Assembly: GCA_900545545.1 (NCBI GenBank)
Contig: UQZO01000001.1
Span: 434,001 to 498,000, forward strand
Source of the DNA: an uncultured Subdoligranulum sp.
GTDB taxonomy: Bacteria; Bacillota; Clostridia; Oscillospirales; Ruminococcaceae
Length of the DNA: 64,000 nucleotides
Direction: 5' to 3'
Below the pieces are notes generated by a model, which was given only the letters and a program-made list of their open reading frames with translations, ran no database searches and was not told the DNA's origin. Positions 42,526 to 50,615 of this stretch are shown here, piece by piece (the stretch's first letter is position 1; every line of letters starts with the position of its first letter). Position numbers and translations under genes: made by a program.

Positions 42526-42873
42526 ATGATCCAGTTTTTGTCCACGGAGCCTGCTACGACCGGCGAAATGATCATCAGCCTGCTGCCGATGATTTTGATT
42601 CTCGTCTTTATGTTCCTGATTATCTATATCCCGCAGAAGCGTCAGGACAAGAAAGACACTGCTATGCGCAACTCCATCGAAATCGGTGATAAGGTCACCA
42701 CGATCGGCGGCATTGTCGGCATTGTGTTTGCCATCAGCGAAAAGGATGACACGCTGGTTGTGGAGACCGGCAGCGACCGTACCAAGATTCGCTTCCGTCG
42801 CTCTGCGATTTCCGGCGTAGAAAAGCTGGATGTGGGCGGAGATACCAAGAACAGCACTCCCGCTAAGAAATAA
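42526..42873 (+). CDS. yajC: Preprotein translocase subunit YajC
   Basis: YajC is a small partner of SecDF in the membrane. The 115-residue protein has one N-terminal helix (MIISLLPMILILVFMFLIIY) followed by IPQKRQDKK and the conserved IEIGDKVTTIGGIVGIVFAI domain. Length and order match the family. A terminator follows and separates it from the TIGR04086 gene. Confidence 0.95.
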   Translation: MIQFLSTEPATTGEMIISLLPMILILVFMFLIIYIPQKRQDKKDTAMRNSIEIGDKVTTIGGIVGIVFAISEKDDTLVVETGSDRTKIRFRRSAISGVEKLDVGGDTKNSTPAKK

Positions 42874-42892
42874 AAGAGAAACATACTAGGAT

Positions 42893-42930
42893 GCCCCCTT
42901 GCATAGTTTTTACTGTGCAAGGGGGCGTTT
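42893..42930 (+). terminator. Rho-independent terminator of yajC
   Basis: GCCCCCTTGCATA pairs with TGTGCAAGGGGGC (one G-T pair), followed by GTTTGTT. Confidence 0.9.
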
Positions 42931-42933
42931 GTT

Positions 42934-43380
42934 ATGTTTATGAAAAAGAATAACCGTTCACCAGGTATGAATCGTTCCGGGAGCCGGAGCGCTGCGGCGG
43001 TCGGTGTCAGTGAGACAATCACGAAAGCTGCGCTGCTTGCCTTTTTCGGCGGGGTGATTCTCTGTACGGCACTGCTGGCGTTGTTTGCTGCGCTTTTGGC
43101 CAACACGCCACTCCCGCTGACGCTTGTGCGGCCACTGGCCTGTGCGGCGGCATCTGCAGGGGCAGCGCTTTCGGGCTTTTTGCTGGCGCGGAAGCTGAAA
43201 AAACAGATGCTTTTGTGTGGCCTTGGGAGCGGTGTTTTTTGGGCGGCGTGCCAATCGGTTGCGGCAATTGCGATGAGCGGCCAGGATCTTCTGCAGGGAG
43301 GGAATCTGATGCTGCCAATTGCGCTGCTTCTCGGGGGAATTTTGGGCGGCGCGCTGGCTGCAGTTTGGGCGGTGCGCTGA
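42934..43380 (+). CDS. TIGR04086-like membrane protein
   Basis: The 148-residue protein has a basic N-terminal tail of about 30 residues and four membrane helices. It resembles TIGR04086 proteins, small four-helix membrane proteins that lie near yajC and spoIIM genes in Clostridia. No function is known. The N-terminal MFMKKNNRSPGMNRSGSRSAAA segment is strongly positive. Its stop overlaps the ATG of the next gene in TGATG, so the two are translationally coupled. Confidence 0.8.
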   Translation: MFMKKNNRSPGMNRSGSRSAAAVGVSETITKAALLAFFGGVILCTALLALFAALLANTPLPLTLVRPLACAAASAGAALSGFLLARKLKKQMLLCGLGSGVFWAACQSVAAIAMSGQDLLQGGNLMLPIALLLGGILGGALAAVWAVR

Positions 43381-44045
43381 TGCGCGCCGCCCAAACACCT
43401 CCGCGCGCAAGATTGCCGGTTTGGCAGAAGAAAACCATAAATCGACTGCGGCCGGCAGCGGATTCGGAAAGAATACAGCGGATGGGGCCGGTACTCTTAT
43501 GCGCAGCGGCCTTTTTGCTGGGTTACCTTCCGGGAATTTTTGCGGGGCGCGGGGGCCAAACGGTGTTGGGCCAGCAGTTGGCCAACTATTATATGGAATC
43601 CGAACGCTTTTCAGTGTGGGGAACTTCCTTTTTTAATCAGATGGCGTCCTCGTTTGTGCAGTTGTTTTTAGTGGCGTTGTGCGGGTTGTCTGTGCTCGGG
43701 ACCGGGCTTCTCATTACATTCTTTGGGGCCAAAGGCATCTTTATGGGCTTTTGCGCGGCCAATGTGGTGGCTGCCGGCGGTGGAGGCGCGCTTGCTGCTT
43801 ATTGGGTGAATTCTTGTTTGCCAAATCTTTCGCTGCTATTCTTGGCGCTTTGGCTTGCGGGGTTTGCCTCGCAATTAAGCCACAGGCTGTTCCAGAGCGT
43901 TTTTTTGGGTGGTGCACCGCGTGGACAACTGGAAGCAGCGGCGCGTCGTATGGGGATTCGCTGCTGTGTTGCGTTTTTTGCGTCAGGAATCTTTAATGCG
44001 CTTTGCAGCGGACTCTCCGTCCTTTTGATCCGGACTTTCGCCTGA
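43380..44045 (+). CDS. spoIIM: Stage II sporulation protein M-like membrane protein
   Basis: SpoIIM with SpoIID and SpoIIP removes septal peptidoglycan during engulfment in sporeformers. The 221-residue protein has about five membrane helices and the DUF95/SpoIIM fold signs: LLCAAAFLLGYLPGIFAG, then FFGAKGIFMGFCAANVVAAGGGGALAAYW. The start at 43380 is set by coupling to the previous stop; a longer frame begins inside the previous gene. Its 3' end overlaps the convergent Xer gene by 63 bp. spoIIM beside a Xer recombinase gene also occurs in B. subtilis. Confidence 0.8.
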   Translation: MRAAQTPPRARLPVWQKKTINRLRPAADSERIQRMGPVLLCAAAFLLGYLPGIFAGRGGQTVLGQQLANYYMESERFSVWGTSFFNQMASSFVQLFLVALCGLSVLGTGLLITFFGAKGIFMGFCAANVVAAGGGGALAAYWVNSCLPNLSLLFLALWLAGFASQLSHRLFQSVFLGGAPRGQLEAAARRMGIRCCVAFFASGIFNALCSGLSVLLIRTFA

Positions 44046-45056
44046 GATCTTCTTCTCGATGAATTTTTGGCTGGAAAGGGGAGAGGCCTGCACCGCGTCC
44101 CGAAGCTGTTGCTGATTGATGTGCGTATAAATCTGTGTGGTGGATACGCTTTCGTGCCCGAGAATTTCTTTCAGGGCCAGCATGTCTACGCCGCCCTGAT
44201 ACATGAGCGTGGCGGCGGTGTGGCGTAGCTTATGCGGCGAAAAGCCGCGACCGCTTAATCCGGCACTTTGCAGGCACCGTGCTACGATCTGTTCAACGCG
44301 CCGTGCAGTGAGGCGCTTGCCGGTGCGCTTGGATACAAAAAGCGCGTTTTTGTCTGTTAGGTTGGGCAGAGCGTTTCGGGCCTTGCGATAGTGTGCCAAT
44401 GCTTGCAGGCAGGCGTCGTTCAGGTATACAAGCCGTTCTTTGCTGCCTTTGCCGGTAATGCGTATGGTGTCGTCCCGGAAGTCACTCAGATTGATGCTTA
44501 CCAGTTCGGCAAGACGCATGCCACAATTTAGAAATAACGTTATGATGCAAAAGTCCCGTTCATAAAAGTCGCTTTGTATATTATTTAACAAATTTAAACT
44601 TTCGTTTTCCGTGAGGTATTTCGGCAGTGCTTTTTTTGGTGCGCCCAAAGTGACGTTTTCTGTGGGATTCTGCGCGATTTTATTGACCTGTGTGCACATG
44701 TACCCGAAAAAGCCTTTTAAGGCGCTGAGCTTTCTTGCGCGGGCTTTGGCGCCGTTGTTTGCATTACGGACGTATTCCAGATAAGAAAAGATGTCTCGTT
44801 TGGAAATGCCGGCAATGTCATTGGATGTGATCTGGGTCAGGTCGATTTTTTCCGGCGGTGTATTAGGATTGGCACGGTTCCATTGAACCATCATAAACCG
44901 AAAAAAACCGCGCAGATCCAGGTAATAGCCGTTTACAGTTCTCGGAGAACGCAATTTGACAAAATCCAGATAATGAAGGTACTCGATCACGTCATCGGGA
45001 ATGTCCAGATATGGAGCGTGGCGTTCAGGATTTACGGTATTGATATAGCTGCTCAA
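43983..45056 (-). CDS. Tyrosine recombinase, XerC/XerD-like
   Basis: This type resolves chromosome dimers or integrates mobile DNA. The 357-residue protein has a SAM-like N-terminal domain (about residues 20-150) and a catalytic domain. The active-site set is present: Arg in LNCGMRLAELVSI, Lys in KGSKERLV, HKLRHTAAT, and the nucleophile Tyr in ESVSTTQIYTHIN. The TTG at 45056 follows GAGGTG 7 bp upstream. The ATG at 45158 lies upstream of the predicted start site of transcription; the ATG at 45071 lacks a ribosome site. The last 30 residues are a low-complexity Lys/Asp tail. Confidence 0.87.
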   Translation of the reverse strand: MSSYINTVNPERHAPYLDIPDDVIEYLHYLDFVKLRSPRTVNGYYLDLRGFFRFMMVQWNRANPNTPPEKIDLTQITSNDIAGISKRDIFSYLEYVRNANNGAKARARKLSALKGFFGYMCTQVNKIAQNPTENVTLGAPKKALPKYLTENESLNLLNNIQSDFYERDFCIITLFLNCGMRLAELVSINLSDFRDDTIRITGKGSKERLVYLNDACLQALAHYRKARNALPNLTDKNALFVSKRTGKRLTARRVEQIVARCLQSAGLSGRGFSPHKLRHTAATLMYQGGVDMLALKEILGHESVSTTQIYTHINQQQLRDAVQASPLSSQKFIEKKISGESPDQKDGESAAKRIKDS

Positions 45057-45083
45057 AACAAAACACCTCATAAGAGCTTGCCA

Positions 45084-45123
45084 AGCGCTGTCATGGAGAA
45101 AGCAATCAATCTCCGGCAGCGCT
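45084..45123 (-). promoter_or_regulatory. Leader hairpin of the Xer gene
   Basis: Arms AGCGCTG and CAGCGCT enclose an inner GGAG/CTCC pair, in the leader between promoter and the TTG start, without a T-tract. It may affect translation. Confidence 0.5.
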
Positions 45124-45138
45124 ATTTTCTTTAAATAT

Positions 45139-45168
45139 ATTGTATCATGCAAGGACAATGATCGTCAA
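45139..45168 (-). promoter_or_regulatory. Predicted promoter of the Xer gene
   Basis: On the minus strand TTGACG and TACAAT are spaced 18 bp. It places the start of transcription near 45132, below the longest open reading frame start. Confidence 0.65.
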
Positions 45169-45275
45169 TTTCACACGTTTTTAGTAAATGCAAACGCAAC
45201 TGCATATTACAAATCGTACACAGAATGCATATAGGTGCATATATAGTCAACCGAACGTTCAATGAGATCTTCGGA

Positions 45276-45389
45276 GGAGGATTTCCTGGCGTGAGCAGGA
45301 AAAACATCCTCCCTGTATTTCGCTAAATTTACATTTAGCGAAATAGCATATCTCGGAAATTCCGCTATCCCCGGTTGCAGCAGACCGGG
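45276..45389. other. Three consecutive inverted repeats in an otherwise gene-free stretch
   Basis: The first runs from GGAGGAT at 45276 to ATCCTCC at 45312, with an inner TTCCTG/CAGGAA. The second is a perfect 13-bp inverted repeat, TATTTCGCTAAAT at 45316-45328 and its complement at 45333-45345, 4 bp apart. The third is CCCGGT/ACCGGG at 45370-45389. Together they could be a structured RNA or an operator region. The whole stretch 45169-45832 has no convincing gene. Beyond these repeats I see only a TTTCACC/GGTGAAA hairpin at 45712-45732 and a weak TTGTTT-17-TAACAT promoter near 45741-45769 for the sugar operon. Confidence 0.55.
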
Positions 45390-45832
45390 ATTTACTGATT
45401 ATAAAGACGGCGAGCGTACGACTATTCGATTGCTACAGATTATAATGCTGCGTGCACGCAACTATCCGTTGATGTTTTCCCTCTGATTAAAGGATGGCGC
45501 TATGTTTACAGGCACACAGATACTCTGAGAGGTTCCGACTACTCCGGTTGGGCCGGAATTTTGGAGAAGATTCTATTTATAAAATTGAAAAAAAGACCCT
45601 TTTTTGAAACTGCCACACTACCCTTTTGTTTTATTTTGATACTAAAATTGTGCATTGTATACAAAATAACAAGCCTTTGTTTTTGCACATTGATCTTTTT
45701 GGATAATTTTTTCACCCCTCTTTCGGTGAAATTTCCCCTTGTTTTTATAGGCATTTTCTTTTAACATAGATAGTGTCAGGCGGAGCTAGTTACGAAGGCT
45801 TCGTCAAACAAAAACAAAAGGAGAAAAACACT

Positions 45833-47140
45833 ATGAGAAAAGCACTTGCATTGAGCATGGCAGCTGCAATGGCCTTGAGCCTGGCTGCCTGCGGTGGCTC
45901 TTCCAGCTCTACCTCTACGACTGAGAGCACCTCTACCGGCACTTCCGAAGCCGCTGAAGCCTCTACCGAAGGCGGCGAAGTTGCCAACAAGGATAAGCCC
46001 CTCGTTTGGTTTAACCGTCAGCCCTCCAACAGCTCCACTGGTGAGCTGGACATGACCGCCCTGAACTTCAACGAGAACACCTACTACGTTGGTTTCGACG
46101 CCAACCAGGGTGCTGAGCTGCAGGGCCAGATGGTCAAGGAATACATCGAGAAGAACATCGATACCATCGACCGTAACGGCGACGGCATCATCGGTTATGT
46201 TCTGGCCATCGGCGATATCGGCCACAACGACTCTATTGCCCGTACTCGTGGCGTTCGCGCTGCTCTGGGCACCGGCGTTGAGGTTGACGGCGCCATCAAC
46301 AGCGAGCCTGTCGGCACCAACACCGATGGTTCTGCTACGGCCGTTCAGGATGGTTCCATTGAAGTCAACGGCAAGACCTACGTTGTCCGTGAGCTGGCTT
46401 CTCAGGAAATGAAGAACTCCGCAGGCGCTACTTGGGACGCTGCTACCGCTGGTAACGCGATCGGCACCTGGTCCGCTTCTTTCGGCGATTCCATTGATGT
46501 TGTTGTTTCCAACAACGACGGCATGGGCATGTCCATGTTCAACGCCTGGTCCAAGGCCAATGAGGTTCCCACCTTCGGTTACGACGCCAACGCTGACGCT
46601 GTTGCTGCTATCGCAGAAGGTTACGGCGGCACCATCAGCCAGCACGCTGATGTTCAGGCCTACCTGACTCTCCGTGTGATCCGCAATGCCCTCGACGGTG
46701 TTGACATCGATACCGGTATCGGTACCCCCGATGACGTCGGCAACGTCCTGAGCGATGATGTTTACGTTTACAACGCTGATGAGCGCTCCTACTACGCTCT
46801 GAACGTTGCTGTCACCGCTGAGAACTACCAGGACTTCACCGACTCCACCAAGGTCTATGAGCCCGTTTCTACTCAGCTCGACGCTACCGCTCATCCCACC
46901 AAGAGTGTCTGGCTCGACATCTACAATGCCGCCGACAACTTCCTGAGCGCTACTTATCAGCCCCTGCTGCAGAACTACGACGATTTGCTGAACCTGAACG
47001 TTGAGTACATCGGCGGCGACGGCCAGACCGAGGCCAACATCACCAACCGTCTGAGCAACCCCAGCCAGTACGACGCCTTCGCCATCAACATGGTTAAGAC
47101 CGACAACGCGGCTTCCTACACTGCTCTGCTCAGCCAGTAA
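45833..47140 (+). CDS. mglB: Sugar ABC transporter substrate-binding lipoprotein, galactose/glucose type
   Basis: This lipoprotein binds sugar outside the cell for the transporter encoded next. The 435-residue protein has a lipobox LAAC with Cys20 and a Ser/Thr/Glu-rich linker to about residue 60. Then come MglB-like segments: YYVGFDANQGAELQGQMVKEYIEKN, a DRNGDGIIGYVLAIGD calcium-type loop, VVSNNDGMGMSMFNAW and VPTFGYDANADAVAAI. The sugar is probably galactose or glucose, unproven. AAAAGGAG precedes the ATG at 45833. Codon use is strongly biased, so it should be abundant. Confidence 0.93.
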   Translation: MRKALALSMAAAMALSLAACGGSSSSTSTTESTSTGTSEAAEASTEGGEVANKDKPLVWFNRQPSNSSTGELDMTALNFNENTYYVGFDANQGAELQGQMVKEYIEKNIDTIDRNGDGIIGYVLAIGDIGHNDSIARTRGVRAALGTGVEVDGAINSEPVGTNTDGSATAVQDGSIEVNGKTYVVRELASQEMKNSAGATWDAATAGNAIGTWSASFGDSIDVVVSNNDGMGMSMFNAWSKANEVPTFGYDANADAVAAIAEGYGGTISQHADVQAYLTLRVIRNALDGVDIDTGIGTPDDVGNVLSDDVYVYNADERSYYALNVAVTAENYQDFTDSTKVYEPVSTQLDATAHPTKSVWLDIYNAADNFLSATYQPLLQNYDDLLNLNVEYIGGDGQTEANITNRLSNPSQYDAFAINMVKTDNAASYTALLSQ

Positions 47141-47190
47141 TCTTTCAATCCATTTTACCTTGGATTCTGTAAGCACTAAGTAACACAACC

Positions 47191-47251
47191 GCTATTAGGG
47201 AGAAGGAATTCTCCATTTGGGAGAAGGAGTTCTCCCTAATAGCGCTTTTTT
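47191..47251 (+). terminator. Attenuating terminator between the binding-protein and ATPase genes
   Basis: A 14-bp outer stem (GCTATTAGGGAGAA with TTCTCCCTAATAGC), a 4x4 internal loop and a 6-bp inner stem are followed by GCTTTTTT. Partial read-through would give more binding protein than transporter. Confidence 0.9.
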
Positions 47252-47314
47252 ATGAAAACAGGCAGCCAACTGGCATCAGTTCAGCTGTCAATTTGCAAAA
47301 CGGGAGTAACGAGA

Positions 47315-48823
47315 ATGGCAGAAGCGAAAGATGATATCGTCTTGTCAATTCGCGGTATGTGCAAGTCGTTCGGTCGCAACCGAGTGCTTGATCATATCAA
47401 TCTGGACGTAAAACGCGGTACTGTCATGGGACTTATGGGTGAAAACGGCGCCGGTAAGTCGACGATGATGAAATGTCTTTTTGGTACCTATCAGAAAGAC
47501 GAGGGCAAAATTTTCCTGAACGGCAAGGAAATCAGCTTTTCCGGCCCGAAGGACGCTCTGGAAAATGGTATCGCCATGGTCCACCAGGAGTTGAACCAGT
47601 GCCTGGAACGCAGTGTTATCGATAACCTGTTCCTGGGCCGCTATCCGGTTAATTCTATGGGCGTTGTTGACGAAGGACAAATGAAACGCAAGGCGTCCGA
47701 GTTGTTCCGCAAACTCGGCATGACCGTAAACCTGACCCAGCCGATGCGTAACATGTCTGTTTCGCAGCGGCAGATGTGCGAAATTGCAAAGGCAATTTCC
47801 TACAATGCACAGGTAATCGTTCTGGACGAACCCACTTCCTCCCTGACGGTTCAGGAAGTTGATAAGTTGTTTGAAATGATGCGCATGCTTAAAGAGCAAG
47901 GCATCGCGCTGATTTACATTTCCCACAAGATGGATGAGATCTTCGAGATCTGCGATGAGGTTTCTGTACTGCGTGACGGTAATCTGGTCATGACCAAGAG
48001 CACCAAAGAAACCAACATGAACGAGCTGATTGCAGCAATGGTCGGCCGTTCCCTGGAAAGCCGCTTCCCTCCTGTGGACAATACCCCGGGAGAACCGATT
48101 CTCTCCATCCAGCACCTCTCCACCAAGTATGCACCGCACCTGGAGGATATCACCTTTGATGTACGCGAGGGTGAAATCTTCGGTCTGTATGGTCTGGTTG
48201 GTGCCGGACGTACCGAATTGCTGGAAACCATCTTTGGTGTCCGTACCCGTGCTGCGGGCCGTGTCTATTTCCGCAACCGGCTGATGAACTTTAACAATGC
48301 ACATGAAGCCATCGAGCATGGTTTCGCCCTGATCACAGAGGAACGCAAAGCCAACGGTTTGTTCCTGAAGTGTGACCTAACCTTCAACACGACGATTGCC
48401 AACCTTAACCAGTACAAGTCCGGCGTAGCACTTTCCAATCCCAAGATGGTCAAGGCTACCAACAAGGAAATCAAAATCATGCACACCAAGTGTATGGGCC
48501 CCGATGATATGATTTCGAGCTTGTCCGGTGGTAACCAGCAGAAAGTTATCTTTGGCAAATGGTTGGAGCGTGAGCCGCAAGTCTTTATGATGGACGAGCC
48601 CACGCGTGGTATCGACGTTGGCGCAAAGTACGAGATCTATGAGCTGATTATTCAGATGGCCAAGCAAGGCAAGACAGTGATCGTCGTTTCCTCTGAAATG
48701 CCGGAAATCCTTGGCATCACCAACCGCATCGGTGTCATGTCTAACGGGCATCTTTCCGGTATTGTTAACACGAAGGAAACAAACCAGGAAGAGCTTTTGA
48801 GACTGAGTGCGAAATACCTGTGA
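47315..48823 (+). CDS. mglA: Sugar ABC transporter ATP-binding protein (two-domain, MglA-type)
   Basis: It supplies energy for sugar uptake. The 502-residue protein has two ABC domains. The first has Walker A GENGAGKST near residue 47, the signature-like MSVSQRQMCEIAKA and VIVLDEPTSSL. The second has a degenerate Walker A GLVGAGRTE near 295, and an intact LSGGNQQKV signature with MMDEPTRGIDVGAK. This asymmetry is normal for MglA and RbsA. The ATG at 47315 follows GGGAG; an earlier frame starts inside the terminator. The permease follows 15 bp later. Confidence 0.95.
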   Translation: MAEAKDDIVLSIRGMCKSFGRNRVLDHINLDVKRGTVMGLMGENGAGKSTMMKCLFGTYQKDEGKIFLNGKEISFSGPKDALENGIAMVHQELNQCLERSVIDNLFLGRYPVNSMGVVDEGQMKRKASELFRKLGMTVNLTQPMRNMSVSQRQMCEIAKAISYNAQVIVLDEPTSSLTVQEVDKLFEMMRMLKEQGIALIYISHKMDEIFEICDEVSVLRDGNLVMTKSTKETNMNELIAAMVGRSLESRFPPVDNTPGEPILSIQHLSTKYAPHLEDITFDVREGEIFGLYGLVGAGRTELLETIFGVRTRAAGRVYFRNRLMNFNNAHEAIEHGFALITEERKANGLFLKCDLTFNTTIANLNQYKSGVALSNPKMVKATNKEIKIMHTKCMGPDDMISSLSGGNQQKVIFGKWLEREPQVFMMDEPTRGIDVGAKYEIYELIIQMAKQGKTVIVVSSEMPEILGITNRIGVMSNGHLSGIVNTKETNQEELLRLSAKYL

Positions 48824-48838
48824 GTGAGGGATAAATAA

Positions 48839-50488
48839 ATGGCTAATAGTACAATTCTTTCTGCGGAGCGTGAACTTGAGCTTCGCAAGCCGATTGATGA
48901 TTACGTCGGCAAAATTCAGGCCCAGATTGATCAGCTGCGCGCTGACGGTACCGATAAGGTCGTTAACCTGACCAACGATCTCGACAATCTGAAACGTGAT
49001 CGTATTTATACCGCTGAGGAAAAGGCTGAGCGCGAAAAGCTCATCACGGCCGAACTGGAAAAAGCCAAGGCGGTTGAAGCCAAGAACAAGGATCAGGTTT
49101 CCAAGCTCATCGCGGATGCGGAAGCCTATCTGAAAGCCCACTATGATTCTGAATACTATCAGCACATAGTGGCCAGCTGCAAGCTGGAAAAGGTTGCTGC
49201 TCAGCAGAAATATCAGGAAGCCGTTGCCAAGCTGGAAAAAGAGCATCAGGCAGCCGTTGCCAAACTGACGGACCAGCATGAAATCAAGGACGAGAAATAT
49301 GTCCACAAGAACCGTCTGTTTGACGCCAAGATGGGCCGCGACAAGGATCTGCAGGCCATCAAGGACCGTCAGCATGCCGCTTTCGATCACAAATATCACC
49401 TGATAGATATGCTTCGTATGTCCAAGTTCACCTTTGCCGAGTCCCTGGCTCAGCGCTGGGAGAACTACAAGTACACCTTCAACCGGCGTGACTTCCTGCT
49501 CCGGAACGGTCTGTACCTGGCGATCATCGTGATTTTCATTGCGCTCTGCATCATCACCCCGATCGTCAAGAACGTGCAGTTGCTGACTGTGAACAATATT
49601 CTGAACATTCTGCAGCAGGCTTCGCCGCGTATGTTCCTGGCCCTTGGCGTTGCAGGCCTGATCCTGCTTGCCGGTACTGACCTTTCCATTGGTCGTATGG
49701 TCGGTATGGGCATGACCGCAGCTACCATCGTCATGCACCAGGGCGTTAACACCGGTTCCGTTTTCGGTCATGTTTTTGACTTCACCGGTCTGCCGGTTAT
49801 CGTCCGTGTTTTCCTCGCGCTGATTGTCTGCATCGTTCTGTGCACGATTTTTACCACCATTGCCGGTTTCTTCACGGCCAAGTTCAAGATGCACCCCTTC
49901 ATTTCCACGATGGCCAACATGCTGGTAATCTTCGGTCTGGTTACTTACTCCACCAAGGGCGTTTCCTTCGGTGCCATTGAAACCACCATTCCCAACATGA
50001 TCATCCCCAAGATCGGCGGCTTCCCCACCATCATCCTGTGGGCCATCGCAGCGGTTGTTATCGTCTGGTTCATCTGGAACAAGACCACCTTCGGCAAGAA
50101 CCTGTTTGCTGTTGGCGGCAACCCTGAAGCGGCTGCTGTTTCCGGTATCTCGGTCTTCCGTGTTACTGTTGGCGCCTTCATCCTGGCCGGTATCCTGTAT
50201 GGCTTCGGTTCCTGGCTGGAATGCATCCGCATGGTCGGTTCCGGTTCTGCTGCTTACGGCCAGGGCTGGGAAATGGACGCCATCGCGGCCTGCGTCGTCG
50301 GCGGTGTTTCCTTCACCGGCGGTATTGGTAAGATTTCCGGCGTTGTTGTCGGTGTCTTCATCTTCACTGCCCTGACTTACTCCCTGACGACCCTTGGTAT
50401 CGATACCAACCTGCAGTTCGTGTTCTCCGGCATCATCATCCTGGTCGCCGTTATGCTCGACTGCTTGAAGTACGTCCAGAAGAAGTAA
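48839..50488 (+). CDS. mglC: Sugar ABC transporter permease (MglC-type) with N-terminal coiled-coil extension
   Basis: The permease forms the membrane channel of the transporter. At 549 residues it is about 210 longer than usual MglC (about 336). Residues 1 to about 205 are charged and helical, with repeated Lys/Glu/Ala/Gln patterns (AEEKAEREKLITAELEKAKA, YQEAVAKLEKEHQAAVAKL), strongly suggesting a coiled coil on the cytoplasmic side. From about residue 222 the typical permease domain follows: LYLAIIVIFIALCII, LALGVAGLILLAGTDLSIGRM and AACVVGGVSFTGGIGK. The extension is in frame and has the same codon bias, so it looks genuine. Confidence 0.93.
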   Translation: MANSTILSAERELELRKPIDDYVGKIQAQIDQLRADGTDKVVNLTNDLDNLKRDRIYTAEEKAEREKLITAELEKAKAVEAKNKDQVSKLIADAEAYLKAHYDSEYYQHIVASCKLEKVAAQQKYQEAVAKLEKEHQAAVAKLTDQHEIKDEKYVHKNRLFDAKMGRDKDLQAIKDRQHAAFDHKYHLIDMLRMSKFTFAESLAQRWENYKYTFNRRDFLLRNGLYLAIIVIFIALCIITPIVKNVQLLTVNNILNILQQASPRMFLALGVAGLILLAGTDLSIGRMVGMGMTAATIVMHQGVNTGSVFGHVFDFTGLPVIVRVFLALIVCIVLCTIFTTIAGFFTAKFKMHPFISTMANMLVIFGLVTYSTKGVSFGAIETTIPNMIIPKIGGFPTIILWAIAAVVIVWFIWNKTTFGKNLFAVGGNPEAAAVSGISVFRVTVGAFILAGILYGFGSWLECIRMVGSGSAAYGQGWEMDAIAACVVGGVSFTGGIGKISGVVVGVFIFTALTYSLTTLGIDTNLQFVFSGIIILVAVMLDCLKYVQKK

Positions 50489-50515
50489 TTCTTCTCCATC
50501 TCGAGTTAAATCCCG

Positions 50516-50560
50516 AAAAATCCCACCGCTGGGTTTTGTACTTGGCGGTGGGATTTTTTT
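50516..50560 (+). terminator. Rho-independent terminator of the mgl operon
   Basis: AAATCCCACCGC pairs with GCGGTGGGATTT, followed by TTTTG. Confidence 0.93.
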
Positions 50561-50572
50561 GCACGTAAAAGC

Positions 50573-50610
50573 AAAGCAGGGAAAAACCGAAAGGTCTTCC
50601 CTGCTTTTTT
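50573..50610. terminator. Second terminator hairpin, possibly bidirectional
   Basis: AAAGCAGGGAA pairs with TTCCCTGCTTT, followed by TTT on the + strand. It probably ends the convergent TIM-barrel gene as well. Confidence 0.8.
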
Positions 50611-50615
50611 GAATC

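Noticed and set aside
45316..45345. Possible dif site beside the Xer gene
   Set aside because: The 13-bp arms with a 4-bp gap do not match the 11-6-11 layout or the consensus of dif sites.
45561..45764. 67-codon hydrophobic open frame (TTG start) before the sugar operon
   Set aside because: No ribosome site, Phe-rich composition of AT-rich intergenic DNA and no family resemblance.
45776..47188. 470-codon Val/Gly-rich open frame antisense to the sugar-binding gene
   Set aside because: Composition reflects the reverse of strongly biased codons; no start site or motif.
48377..49894. 505-codon open frame antisense to mglA and mglC
   Set aside because: Spans the junction of two secure genes and has no family match.
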